This document shows positions 15,977 to 24,706 of a stretch of DNA of 64,000 nt, one piece after another. The stretch is from Bacteroidia bacterium. Its GTDB lineage: Bacteria > Bacteroidota > Bacteroidia > Cytophagales > Cyclobacteriaceae. The stretch is taken from NCBI GenBank assembly GCA_030432655.1, contig JAUILA010000011.1, positions 62,001 to 126,000 of the forward strand, read 5' to 3'. The position numbers were made by a program, and so were the translations under genes. The notes beneath the pieces were generated by a model. It saw only the letters and a program-made list of their open reading frames with translations. It searched no databases and was not told the DNA's origin. Position 1 is the first letter of the stretch. The number at the start of each line of letters is the position of its first letter.

Positions 15977-16812
15977 CAGCGTAATTCGTTTGGTTGGCGC
16001 ACGTCCATATCACCGTAATCCAGGTTCTCACCCGCCATCCCCCAGATGAATGAATAATTGGTAGTTCCGGCTCCAGAGTGAATGGACCATTCAGGTGACA
16101 ATACGGCCTGCCTGTTTTCCAGGAAAAGGTGCCGTGTATTGTCAGGTTCACCCATAAAATGACACAAGGTCTGACCGTCTTCAATATCAAAGTAAAAATA
16201 TGCTTCCATACGACGGTGATGCGTATGCGCCGGCATGGTATTCCATACATTGCCCGGGAGAATTTCAGTGAGCCCCATCTGCAGCTGGCAGGTTTCCACC
16301 AGGCTGTTCACGATCAGCTTATTGAGGATTCGCTTGTTGGCATATTTCTCGTCTCCCAGTTCGATTACTTCAGCCTCATTTTTCCCAATTTTCTTTACCG
16401 GATAGGCATGGTGTGCAGGAGCCGAATTAATATAAAAATAAGGTTGCCCGGATCCGTTATTAACAAAACGCACATCCTTGTGACCGCTGCCAATGTAAAG
16501 GGCTTCCTTCTTCTCCAGTAAATATTCTTCTCCATCCACTTTAACCACTCCCGGGTCCCCTACATTGATGACACCCATTTCACGTCGGTCAAGGAAATTT
16601 TCTGATTTCAGGTACGGCAGTGTTTCCAGTTTTATCTCTTCATTTTGCGGCATGGCCCCGCCAACGATGAACCGGTCATACATGGAATAAACGAAGGATA
16701 TATTCCCGGCCTCAAACAGCGTGCTGATCAGAAACCGTCTGCGTAACTCTTCTGTTCCGTACGATCTCGCGTCGACCGGGTCTGATGCAAATCTGAATTC
16801 ATGTTTAGTCAT
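15976..16812 (-). CDS. kduI: 5-keto-4-deoxyuronate isomerase
   Basis: The 278-residue cupin-type protein carries the family zinc-site region PAHTHHRRMEAYFYFD and the C-terminal SPEWSIHSGAGTTNYSFIWG. It isomerises 4-deoxy-5-ketouronate, the spontaneous product of unsaturated uronates released by polysaccharide lyases, to 2,5-diketo-3-deoxygluconate. This shows that the host handles pectin-lyase-type products as well as free uronates. It is the first gene of the operon that runs to uxaA. The LacI-type operator is 15 bases upstream of the start. Confidence 0.95.
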   Translation of the reverse strand: MTKHEFRFASDPVDARSYGTEELRRRFLISTLFEAGNISFVYSMYDRFIVGGAMPQNEEIKLETLPYLKSENFLDRREMGVINVGDPGVVKVDGEEYLLEKKEALYIGSGHKDVRFVNNGSGQPYFYINSAPAHHAYPVKKIGKNEAEVIELGDEKYANKRILNKLIVNSLVETCQLQMGLTEILPGNVWNTMPAHTHHRRMEAYFYFDIEDGQTLCHFMGEPDNTRHLFLENRQAVLSPEWSIHSGAGTTNYSFIWGMAGENLDYGDMDVRQPNELR

Positions 16813-16826
16813 AGAAATCTGTTTAA

Positions 16827-16840
16827 TGTAATCGATTACA
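16827..16840. promoter_or_regulatory. LacI-type operator before kduI
   Basis: TGTAATCGATTACA, identical to the site at 5116-5129, sits 15 bases before the kduI ATG in the 102-bp gap after the oxidoreductase gene. It should control the whole kduI-to-uxaA operon. Confidence 0.85.
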
Positions 16841-16914
16841 CCAATTTAAAGAATTAAATAGAAAGACGAAATCAAACAGGCACTATGGACTGCTGTTTCC
16901 GCCGGGGACGATGC

Positions 16915-17973
16915 TTAATTTTCAAATGGAATAGTTCGTTTCTCATTGTTACTTTGTTGTGCAAGCTCTATTATTCTTATCGTGTTTCGTGCCTGACCGG
17001 GCGTCACAAACAGTTCTCCCCCGCCCTGAACAGCATCCCGTACATTCTCATAAAAACCAGCATAATTTCCCGGGGTACTTTCAACCGATTCCCTGATAGT
17101 TTCTCCATCCTTTTCATAATGAAGGATCCCCCAGTTTTCCGGAGGTTCTTCTCCCCAGTCTGATTCAGACAATGATTTTTTGCCCTCATTCAGTGTAGCT
17201 TCCTGAACATCCTCACCGTATTTCACGAATGCCCCATGTGTCCCCAGCAAAATATACTTTGGAAGGGGTGCCTTTACCAGCATACCTGATTTAAGAGTCA
17301 CCTTAACTCCGTTGTAATGCAGAATGACTTCAAAACTGTCCGGAATCCGACTGTTATCCCTTTGTGAATCCAAAAAGGCCGTCACCGCCTGCGGCACACC
17401 AAATAGTTGCTGGGCCTGGTCAATCAGGTGAGAGCCCAGATCATATAACAATCCGGTACCCGGAGTACCTTCCTCCTTCCAGGTAGATGGCCGCAATGAG
17501 TTTCGAAACCGGTCATAATGTGCCTCATATTCCACGAGCCTACCCAATTTTCCATTTTTCAACACACGACGAACCGTCAGGAAATCACTGTCAAACCTTC
17601 TGTTTTGATAAACAGACAGTATTTTGTTCCTCTTTTCGGCCTCTTCTATCAGTTTGTCGGCTTCAGCCGAGGTAACTGTAAATGGTTTCTCAACGATGAC
17701 ATGCTTGTCCTGCCTCAGCGCCTCCATTGCCAGCTCATAATGAAATTTATTAGGCACGGCAAGGACTGCAAGATCAATTTCAGGATCACTGAAAATATCT
17801 AAGGCATCCGGAACAATATTCACATCCGGATAGTACTGTCTGGCATGTGCGATTCTTTCGTCGCGGGTTTCCCTGATTGAATGCAGGTGTAATCCTGGGA
17901 CATAGTTAATGAGGGGGGCATGAAAAATCCGTCCGCCCATTCCATATCCTACAAGTCCGACATTTATAGTCAT
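16915..17973 (-). CDS. Gfo/Idh/MocA family oxidoreductase
   Basis: The 352-residue protein has an N-terminal Rossmann motif (GLVGYGMGGRIFHAPL), the family EKPF signature (VIVEKPFTV, catalytic-region Lys) and the C-terminal alpha/beta domain. Such enzymes oxidise or reduce sugars and sugar acids with NAD(P). The exact substrate cannot be read from sequence; similarity in style to YdgJ/YvaA-type members suggests a polyol or uronate-related sugar. It precedes kduI on the same strand, and a degraded copy of the operator lies before its start with the same spacing, so it is probably co-regulated. Confidence 0.85.
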   Translation of the reverse strand: MTINVGLVGYGMGGRIFHAPLINYVPGLHLHSIRETRDERIAHARQYYPDVNIVPDALDIFSDPEIDLAVLAVPNKFHYELAMEALRQDKHVIVEKPFTVTSAEADKLIEEAEKRNKILSVYQNRRFDSDFLTVRRVLKNGKLGRLVEYEAHYDRFRNSLRPSTWKEEGTPGTGLLYDLGSHLIDQAQQLFGVPQAVTAFLDSQRDNSRIPDSFEVILHYNGVKVTLKSGMLVKAPLPKYILLGTHGAFVKYGEDVQEATLNEGKKSLSESDWGEEPPENWGILHYEKDGETIRESVESTPGNYAGFYENVRDAVQGGGELFVTPGQARNTIRIIELAQQSNNEKRTIPFEN

Positions 17974-17987
17974 AACAGTCTTATTTT

Positions 17988-18001
17988 ATCAATTGATTAC
18001 C
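17988..18001. promoter_or_regulatory. Possible degenerate LacI operator before the oxidoreductase gene
   Basis: ATCAATTGATTACC matches the regulon operator at 9 of 14 positions and keeps the right half GATTAC. Its centre is 21.5 bases from the start codon, exactly as at the other two sites. It may be a weak or decayed site. Confidence 0.4.
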
Positions 18002-18250
18002 TGTTGCGTACCAAACTGAAAGACAAATTCTTTCCGTGGCCCAAATGGTCCGAAAATTCCGAATTGATTTTGTAAGGAAATCAGTTCAGCCAGGAAGTGA
18101 GGGTGTATTAACGTGTGTGCCATGAATATACCCAGAATTTTTTATTCAACATATCATTTTCAGATGAATCCGAATATTACTGTCGTATCATAAAAAAGAT
18201 GCGTAACTTGTTGCGGCCCCGTGGCCAATTAAACCCGACAGAGCGCCTGA

Positions 18251-19501
18251 ATGCACACAACACATGTTCCCACTCCTGTTGCTGACAGGATTGGCTCCCT
18301 GGATTTTCTTCGCGGCATCGCCGTCCTGGGGATCCTGATCATCAACATTGAAACATTCTCATACCCCGATTCCTGGAGCCCGTTTGCCAACGGATACCAT
18401 AATAATACGGATCACTGGACACGCTTTGTGGTTTATACATTAGCCCAGGGAAAATTCTTCGGGATGTTTGCTCTCCTCTTCGGAGCCGGTTTTTACATGT
18501 TCCTGGAACGTCTGGAAGCGAAAGGGTCCGGCATTAAGGCCCTGGACCTCTATGCCAGACGGCTGATCTGGCTTTTCATCTTCGGCCTGATCCATGCCTA
18601 CCTTATCTGGGACGGTGATATCCTCTATCATTACGCAGCCTGCGGATTTTTTCTCTTCCCCTTCCGGTCACTTAACCAGAAGCAGCTTGTTCTTGCCATT
18701 GTACTACTGGTTCTGGTAGTGGGTTTTAATGCGCTGGAGAATACAATGAATCTTAAAGAACGGTATTCATCCTACGAATCCGCCCTTTCAGTTCCCGAGG
18801 CGGACAGAACAGAGGAAGAAACGACCGCGATCGATCGTTGGGAACGGAGAACATCCCGGGGAATGCCCGATACAACCCGGACCGGACCTGTCCGCAATAC
18901 CGTCTGGGAAAGTATCCTGACCAACACAGAACACCAGGAAGTAAATGATGGAAAGGTATATTACCAGGGGTTGTTTTTCCGGACCCTGATTATGATGATG
19001 ATGGGCATTTTGCTCTACCGCTCAGGGATTTTTACCAGTCCGGCCCGCTGGCGGTTTTACTGGCCCATTACACTCACTTTCTTATTACTGGCACTTGCAC
19101 AGAATGCCGCCCGTTATTACCAGTGGACATTTGAGTATGACCAACCGGTCATGGACTATGGCAAATCACTTCTGTTTGCTTTCAATAAAGAAACGCTGGC
19201 CGTTGCCTATATTTTATTCCTCAATGGTATTTATCACCTGTTCAGCCGCAGATTGGCGGGCAGTATGGTATGTCAGGCCGGGAGAATGGCCCTAACTATC
19301 TACATAATGCAGAGTATACTTTGCGGGCTACTCTTTTACGGTTACGGGTTGGGTATGTTCAATACCTTATCCCGTACCCAGTTGCTGATTCCCGTGGTAC
19401 TGATCTGGGTGGTTCAGCTACTATTCAGCCGCTGGTGGTTATCCCGGTATAAACAGGGGCCACTGGAAGCGCTGTGGAGAAGGCTGACCTATTCGCTGTG
19501 A
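18251..19501 (+). CDS. DUF418 family membrane protein
   Basis: The 416-residue protein opens with the DUF418/YeiB signature GSLDFLRGIAVLGILIINI and has about eight to ten membrane segments, with a polar loop around residues 165-225 and the DUF418 domain in the C-terminal half. YeiB-like proteins belong to the acyltransferase-3-like membrane superfamily; their substrate is not known. It is a single gene with its stop nine bases before the convergent AI-2E permease gene. Confidence 0.88.
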   Translation: MHTTHVPTPVADRIGSLDFLRGIAVLGILIINIETFSYPDSWSPFANGYHNNTDHWTRFVVYTLAQGKFFGMFALLFGAGFYMFLERLEAKGSGIKALDLYARRLIWLFIFGLIHAYLIWDGDILYHYAACGFFLFPFRSLNQKQLVLAIVLLVLVVGFNALENTMNLKERYSSYESALSVPEADRTEEETTAIDRWERRTSRGMPDTTRTGPVRNTVWESILTNTEHQEVNDGKVYYQGLFFRTLIMMMMGILLYRSGIFTSPARWRFYWPITLTFLLLALAQNAARYYQWTFEYDQPVMDYGKSLLFAFNKETLAVAYILFLNGIYHLFSRRLAGSMVCQAGRMALTIYIMQSILCGLLFYGYGLGMFNTLSRTQLLIPVVLIWVVQLLFSRWWLSRYKQGPLEALWRRLTYSL

Positions 19502-19510
19502 TTTACATGC

Positions 19511-20758
19511 TTATTCAGGTTTGGTGTCATCCTCAGCGTCATCCCGAGGCAGTTCAGCTCCGGGCTTCCTTTCTTCCTCATGTTCTTTTTCCTCCTCTTC
19601 CAGGTGTTCCATTCCCTCCTTCATAGTTTGAACTCCCGGAGGGACCATATGATCAATTACCCGTTCTCCTTTGACGATCAGACTGGAGGGGTCCAGTGAA
19701 TCCCGGAATGTGGCTCCATAAATTTCCCATAGTGTAATAAATAATGCCGCAACGATCGGCCCGATAATGATGCCAGCTGCCCCGAATACGGCTAATCCGC
19801 CCAGCGTACCAAAGAATATCATCAGGTCAGGCAGCTCGGTTTCTTTCCCTACCAGCTTGGGACGAATCAGGTTATCAATGTTCCCGATCACAATCGCACC
19901 AAACAGGATCAGGCCTATACCTGCTACCACATCACCAATCACGACAAGATAGATCCCGGCAGGCGCCCAGATAATGGCCGGTCCGACCGCAGGAATAATG
20001 GATGCGACAGCCATAATAACTCCCCAGAAAAGGGTATTGGGAATTCCGGCCACCCACATGGCAATCCCTCCCATAGTCCCCTGTACCAGGCCAATAACAA
20101 ATGTTCCTTTCAGCGTAGCACGGGTCACGGTGGTGAATTTGGATAGCAGCAGATTTTCTTCTTCTGACTTTAGCGGTAACATATAAAGAAGCCATGCCAG
20201 GTAGTTCTTTCCGTAAATCAGGAAGTAATACATGGTGAACAACATCACGAAAAAGTCAAAGAAAAAATTTACCGCCCCGCTGGAAATATGCCCAAGATTG
20301 TTAATTACAAATTTTCCAATTCCGGCAATAACAGATTCAACAGTGGCTACAAACTTATCATGTTCCGGAAAAAACTGCTGAACCACGGGAATTTCGTTGA
20401 CCCTGTCCAGAATGGTATTCTGATCCCCGATCTTTTCTTTAAGAACGGGACCGATTGATTCGCTGGCAGCGATGGCCTGGTCAACAACTATAACCAGTAT
20501 CCCCCCGATAGGAATGATAATAACAAAAATGAAAAATAAAAGTGTGATGATGCTGGCCAGAGAAGTCTTACCCCGGGTAGATTTAACCAACTTGCTGTAA
20601 ATCGGATAAAGAAGTCCGCTGAATATGGCCGCCATCAGAATAGCCATAAAGAACCCGGCGATCATCATAATGAACAGGACAGTCACAGCGAGGGTCATGA
20701 GCAAGACGGTCGTACGGTTAAAGCTGTTTTTAGTCATAGGAAGATCAATTGAAAGCAT
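19511..20758 (-). CDS. AI-2E family transporter (UPF0118/PerM)
   Basis: The 415-residue protein has eight predicted membrane segments arranged as in the AI-2E/PerM family, including AVGPAIIWAPAGIYLVV and GAIVIGNIDNLIRPKLVG near the end. Family members export small molecules or ions such as AI-2 or Na+; which one applies here is unknown. The last 40 residues form an acidic, Glu-rich cytoplasmic tail. Translation could also start at the internal Met at 20737, which fits the family N-terminus better. A second, divergent family member is encoded at 46488-47582. Confidence 0.87.
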   Translation of the reverse strand: MLSIDLPMTKNSFNRTTVLLMTLAVTVLFIMMIAGFFMAILMAAIFSGLLYPIYSKLVKSTRGKTSLASIITLLFFIFVIIIPIGGILVIVVDQAIAASESIGPVLKEKIGDQNTILDRVNEIPVVQQFFPEHDKFVATVESVIAGIGKFVINNLGHISSGAVNFFFDFFVMLFTMYYFLIYGKNYLAWLLYMLPLKSEEENLLLSKFTTVTRATLKGTFVIGLVQGTMGGIAMWVAGIPNTLFWGVIMAVASIIPAVGPAIIWAPAGIYLVVIGDVVAGIGLILFGAIVIGNIDNLIRPKLVGKETELPDLMIFFGTLGGLAVFGAAGIIIGPIVAALFITLWEIYGATFRDSLDPSSLIVKGERVIDHMVPPGVQTMKEGMEHLEEEEKEHEEERKPGAELPRDDAEDDTKPE

Positions 20759-20917
20759 TAAAGTATAAAAACATTCGAATACTTCCTTGCGAAAATTTCC
20801 GGCATTTTAGATGAATACCTCCCATCTTTTCGCTTGACAGCTTTGCCTTCAATCTCAAAGGAAGAATAATTTATAATTTATTGCTATATTAATATAGCAT
20901 CAATCTTTTCCTGAGCT

Positions 20918-22231
20918 ATGAACCACACACTCACCTTCTTTCTTTTTGCAATGCTTATTCTCCCGCCTCCGGCAGCCTTTAGCCAGGATGAATGTAAAGG
21001 ATTGACCTGGCCGGAGGATCCGGCTCTGAAAAGCATGGCCAACAATAAATACGCATTATACACGGATGAATTAAACGCCGGAAATTACGAGCGCGCCGCT
21101 GGTCCGTTCGGCTGGTTCCTTAACAATCACCCTCAACTCGGTACAACTCTCTATATCCACGGTGCCGCCATTTACAACGGACGGCTGGATAACACAAGCG
21201 ATGATAAAATAAAGCAGGCATTGCTCGATTCCCTGATGATCATTTATGACCTGCGGATGCAGTATTACAACAATACGGCTGAAGTTACCGCCCGAAAGGC
21301 GTTTGATCATTATAAACATACGATCAGGGACCCGAATCTGCTTGAAAAAAACCTGGAACTGTTTGACCTCGCGCTTAACCTGAATGATGGAAATATTCCC
21401 TCGTTTCTGATTATCCCTTACCTGCAGGTGATCAAGCTGAACAAACAAATCAATAATAACCTGACCATGGAGGAAGTTATGGAACGATATAATCGCCTAT
21501 CACTGGTCATGGAGGCAGATGAAGATGTGAATCCAAGGATTACGGCAACTGCTGAATCATTGTACCTGGAAACCATTGCAGGGGAAAATATGGATTGCGA
21601 TATGATCAAAGATCAGTTTGGGGAACGATTCCGTGCAGATCCATCCAATCAAAAAATGGCTAAACTGGTTTTTAAACTGATGCTCAAGGGAGAATGTACG
21701 CAAGACCCTCTCTGGCTTGAGGCAGGACGAATCGTGGCTGAGGGAGACCCCGGATATAAAATTTATAATGTACTGGGAAGCGTTGCCCTGTCTACCGGCG
21801 AATTTGCTCAGGCTGAGGAATTCTATGAGAATGCATTAAAATACGCCTTTACCAACCAGGAAATATCCGAAGCCAATTTCAACCTGGGAAATGTTAAGGC
21901 GGAGCAGGGGTTAAAACCCATCGCCACAGCTTTCTACCGCGAGGCGATCAGCGCCGACCCGGGCAACAAGAAGGCCTATAATGCCATAGGAATGCTTTAT
22001 TTCAATTCCTATGAGGAATGCCGTGAAAACAAAAACAAAGTACGGGACAGGTCGGTCTACCTGGCCGCGTATGATAAATTCATTCAGGGTGGAAATGAAC
22101 AATTAGCTGCGGCCGCCAAAGAGCAATTCCCTTCTAAAGTGGATGTTTTCGATTGGGATTTAGAAGTCGGCCAGGAAATCAATACCGATTGCTGGATGAA
22201 TGAAATGGTTGCCATCCGGACGAGGGACTAA
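20918..22231 (+). CDS. Secreted TPR protein of unknown function
   Basis: The 437-residue product has a signal peptide ending near AAFSQ and no lipobox. The C-terminal part contains tetratricopeptide repeats (SVALSTGEFAQAEEFYENALKYA, NLGNVKAEQGLKPIATAFYREAI). The middle is helical without a recognised domain. It is probably a periplasmic protein-binding scaffold. The gene is not in an operon, and its stop overlaps that of the convergent GNAT gene by four bases. Confidence 0.7.
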   Translation: MNHTLTFFLFAMLILPPPAAFSQDECKGLTWPEDPALKSMANNKYALYTDELNAGNYERAAGPFGWFLNNHPQLGTTLYIHGAAIYNGRLDNTSDDKIKQALLDSLMIIYDLRMQYYNNTAEVTARKAFDHYKHTIRDPNLLEKNLELFDLALNLNDGNIPSFLIIPYLQVIKLNKQINNNLTMEEVMERYNRLSLVMEADEDVNPRITATAESLYLETIAGENMDCDMIKDQFGERFRADPSNQKMAKLVFKLMLKGECTQDPLWLEAGRIVAEGDPGYKIYNVLGSVALSTGEFAQAEEFYENALKYAFTNQEISEANFNLGNVKAEQGLKPIATAFYREAISADPGNKKAYNAIGMLYFNSYEECRENKNKVRDRSVYLAAYDKFIQGGNEQLAAAAKEQFPSKVDVFDWDLEVGQEINTDCWMNEMVAIRTRD

Positions 22232-22689
22232 AGTGCCATGTGGAGAATCGGGAATGGCTTGCCCTGCGGGTCCAGTGGTGAACGCCCGATTGTGCGAAAT
22301 CCCATGTGCTCGTAGAATGCTACTGCACCAGGATTTTGTTCATTAACGTCTACTTTATCTGCTTTTAACTTGTGAATGGCAAACTCACAAAGCCGGCGGC
22401 CAAGCCCCTGCCCGATCCTTTCCGGATCAAGAAAGAGCATCTCGATCTTATCTTCATGGGTACCAACGAATCCGGCAATGCGGTGATCATCCCGCAGCAG
22501 GAACAAATTAACCAATTTAAGGTATTCGTTCCGGACCAGGGGTTTGAAATAAGTGATATCTTCCTCAGTAAGAAAAGTATGGGTAGCCCTTACAGAAGCT
22601 TCCCAGATTTCTGTTATTTCATCAAAATCAGACTCCTTGGCCCGTACCGGATCGTTCGGTTTTCCTGAAAGCATGGAATTTTTTTCCAA
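22228..22689 (-). CDS. GNAT family N-acetyltransferase
   Basis: The 153-residue protein shows the GNAT fold. A long N-terminal helix region is followed by IAGFVGTHEDKIEMLFLDPERIGQGLGRRL, whose GQGLGR is the acetyl-CoA pyrophosphate loop, and by the C-terminal NPGAVAFYEHMGF motif. It resembles YjaB/PanZ-type acetyltransferases; the acceptor is unknown. It is the last gene of a minus-strand group that includes two cold-shock proteins, 37 bases from the nearest. Confidence 0.9.
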   Translation of the reverse strand: MEKNSMLSGKPNDPVRAKESDFDEITEIWEASVRATHTFLTEEDITYFKPLVRNEYLKLVNLFLLRDDHRIAGFVGTHEDKIEMLFLDPERIGQGLGRRLCEFAIHKLKADKVDVNEQNPGAVAFYEHMGFRTIGRSPLDPQGKPFPILHMAL

Positions 22690-22725
22690 AACTCCGAATT
22701 CCCGCTTAAAGGAACACTAAGCTAT

Positions 22726-23172
22726 TCAGATTTTTTCAACGTTTACAGCAACAAGCCCTTTTGGACCTTCTTCCAGGGTAAACTTTACTTTATCCCCTTC
22801 ATAAACAGGCTGTTTCAGGCCGGTAGCGTGCACAAAATAACGTTCCTGTGTTTCCGACTGATTAATAAAACCGTAGCCTTTGCCCTCATTAAAAAAGGAA
22901 ACCTTACCGCGTCGCTCCGCAGTTAAATCCTCTTTTTCTTTCTTGGGTACGCCGACGACAATGTCTTCCGCCTTAATTTCTTCCTTCTTTTTCCCCTTGT
23001 CTTCTTCAGGCGGTGAATCTACGATATTCCCGTACTCATCTACGTAGGCCATCATATCCTCCAGTTTGCCGCTGGTTTCCTGCTCTCTTTTTTCCTCTCT
23101 TCTTTCCGCTTTTTCTTTCTTCTTTCTTCGTTTTTTCTTTTCGCGCTCTTTTTTGTTATAGGTAATTCCCAT
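22726..23172 (-). CDS. Cold-shock-domain protein with charged N-terminal extension
   Basis: The 148-residue protein has two parts. Residues 1 to about 40 are almost all Lys, Arg and Glu, and an acidic linker follows. The C-terminal 65 residues form a cold-shock domain with the RNP1-like KGYGFINQ and RNP2-like YFVHATGL. Such proteins bind single-stranded RNA and melt structure. The extension is typical of a Bacteroidota subgroup and may contact RNA or ribosomes. It lies beside a second cold-shock protein and a DEAD-box helicase on the same strand. Confidence 0.9.
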   Translation of the reverse strand: MGITYNKKEREKKKRRKKKEKAERREEKREQETSGKLEDMMAYVDEYGNIVDSPPEEDKGKKKEEIKAEDIVVGVPKKEKEDLTAERRGKVSFFNEGKGYGFINQSETQERYFVHATGLKQPVYEGDKVKFTLEEGPKGLVAVNVEKI

Positions 23173-23268
23173 AAAGTTAATTTAATGATCAATAAACCGC
23201 TCCGGACTTTCCGGAACGCCTGGAATTTAAAGAACGAACAGACAAGCTGAATCGTTCAGCTCAATTTG

Positions 23269-23463
23269 CTAGTCAACCTTACGGACTTCTACGGCATTCA
23301 TGCCTTTACGTCCTGGCTGTACGTCAAATTCTACCCGGTCATTCTCCCGGATCTCATCAATAAGGCCACTCTGGTGTACAAAGATATCCTCACTGCCATC
23401 ATCAGGCTTGATAAATCCAAACCCTTTGGTTTCATTGAAAAACTTTACTGTTCCTTCTTGCAT
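23269..23463 (-). CDS. Cold-shock protein, CspA family
   Basis: The start at 23463 gives a 64-residue protein beginning MQEGTVKFFNETKGFGFI, the standard CspA N-terminus; the frame is open upstream but the extra 32 residues do not fit the family. KGFGFI and DIFVHQS are RNP1 and RNP2. It is an RNA chaperone. The gene starts 22 bases after the helicase stop codon and is probably co-transcribed with it. Confidence 0.93.
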   Translation of the reverse strand: MQEGTVKFFNETKGFGFIKPDDGSEDIFVHQSGLIDEIRENDRVEFDVQPGRKGMNAVEVRKVD

Positions 23464-23485
23464 AATATATAAAATTAATTGGTTG

Positions 23486-24697
23486 TTAATTCGATTCGAC
23501 AAAAGTATACGCGCTTCCGCGGTTGCCTGCCCTGCCTGTTCGGCCGATCCGGTGAACATAACTGTCCTCCGTCAAAGGCAACTGGTAATTTACTACATGG
23601 GAAACCCGGTCAATATCAATGCCTCGTGCTGCCACATCAGTAGCCACCAGCACCTTAGTTGTTCCCTTCCGAAACTGGCTGATCGCCTTGTTCCGGTAGT
23701 TCTGGCTTTTATCGCCGTGAATATGGCCGGCTGCAACGCCTGACTTGTTAAGCTTCTTGCTCAACTTATCCACCATACGCTTAGTTTCGGCAAAAACAAT
23801 GACTTTTTCAAATGCTTCCCCGCTGATCAGATTGACCAGTAGTTCAAACTTATCCTCCGCTTCACCCACATGGATCAGGTGCTGTTCAACATGACTGCTT
23901 GCCGAACCTCCTGCCTTGGCCTGTATGTTTACAGGGTTATGTACCAGCTCGGCGATCAACGCCTTCTGGGCAGGGTCTGTAGTGGCCGAAAACAGAAGTG
24001 TCTGCCTGCGGTTATTCATTCCTGCCGCCAGTCGCTTAATGTCATGGACAAACCCCATATCAAGCATACGGTCAAATTCATCAAGGATCAGGACTTCCAG
24101 GCTCCGTAGGTTAAGCGCCCCGCGGTTTACCATGTCAAGCAAACGTCCCGGAGTGCCAATGATAAAATCATTCCTGCGCTTCAGTTTGGAAATGTCTTTA
24201 CCCACGTTGGTGCCCCCGATAAAACACGAAGAGTACAGACCGGTCCCGTGAGCAAGACTCCGAAACTCCTGTTCAACCTGAATGGCCAGCTCCCGTGTGG
24301 GAACGACGATCAGCGTATTGAACTTCTGACCAGATAACAGACGGTCGATCAAAGGAATCAGAAATGCACCGGTTTTTCCGGTACCAGTATTCGCAACAGC
24401 CACCATATTCCTGCCTTCCAGCAATGGCTGAATGGAGGCTTCCTGGATCTCAGTAGCCATGGTATAGCCTTTTTCAGCCAGGTTTGCCTTAAGCTGATTG
24501 TGCAGCTTGAGGTCCCTGTACGCCATTACCGGTTTATGCGCAGGCGCTTCATTAGCTTTTCCGTTGGCTTTAATAAGCTTGTACGGATCAATCACTGACT
24601 TTTTCTTATTACTATTACGCCTGTTATTACGGGACGCACTATTCCTCCGGCGATTTTCCCATCGCTTTCGGTCTTTTTTTCTTTTCTGTATATTCAT
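23486..24697 (-). CDS. DEAD-box RNA helicase, RhlE-like, with DEFD motif II
   Basis: The 403-residue protein has a basic N-terminal tail (about 1-40), a Q motif (TEIQEASIQP), motif I ANTGTGKT, motif Ia PTRELA, motif Ib TPGRLLD, motif III SAT and motif VI HRIGRTGR. Motif II reads DEFD where nearly all family members have DEAD, so the third position is Phe. The two acidic residues for Mg-ATP remain, and activity is likely. The size and motifs fit RhlE/CsdA-type helicases, often cold-induced and active in ribosome assembly or RNA decay. It sits between a desaturase and a cold-shock gene. Confidence 0.92.
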   Translation of the reverse strand: MNIQKRKKDRKRWENRRRNSASRNNRRNSNKKKSVIDPYKLIKANGKANEAPAHKPVMAYRDLKLHNQLKANLAEKGYTMATEIQEASIQPLLEGRNMVAVANTGTGKTGAFLIPLIDRLLSGQKFNTLIVVPTRELAIQVEQEFRSLAHGTGLYSSCFIGGTNVGKDISKLKRRNDFIIGTPGRLLDMVNRGALNLRSLEVLILDEFDRMLDMGFVHDIKRLAAGMNNRRQTLLFSATTDPAQKALIAELVHNPVNIQAKAGGSASSHVEQHLIHVGEAEDKFELLVNLISGEAFEKVIVFAETKRMVDKLSKKLNKSGVAAGHIHGDKSQNYRNKAISQFRKGTTKVLVATDVAARGIDIDRVSHVVNYQLPLTEDSYVHRIGRTGRAGNRGSAYTFVESN

Positions 24698-24706
24698 TAA
24701 AATGTA

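Noticed and set aside
5197-16840. The uronate cluster considered as a horizontally acquired mobile island
   Set aside because: No integrase, transposase, attachment repeat or evident composition break was seen at its borders.
17974-18250. Possible small gene in the gap before the DUF418 gene
   Set aside because: No frame with a start and coding character; only the degenerate operator and probable promoter sequence were seen.
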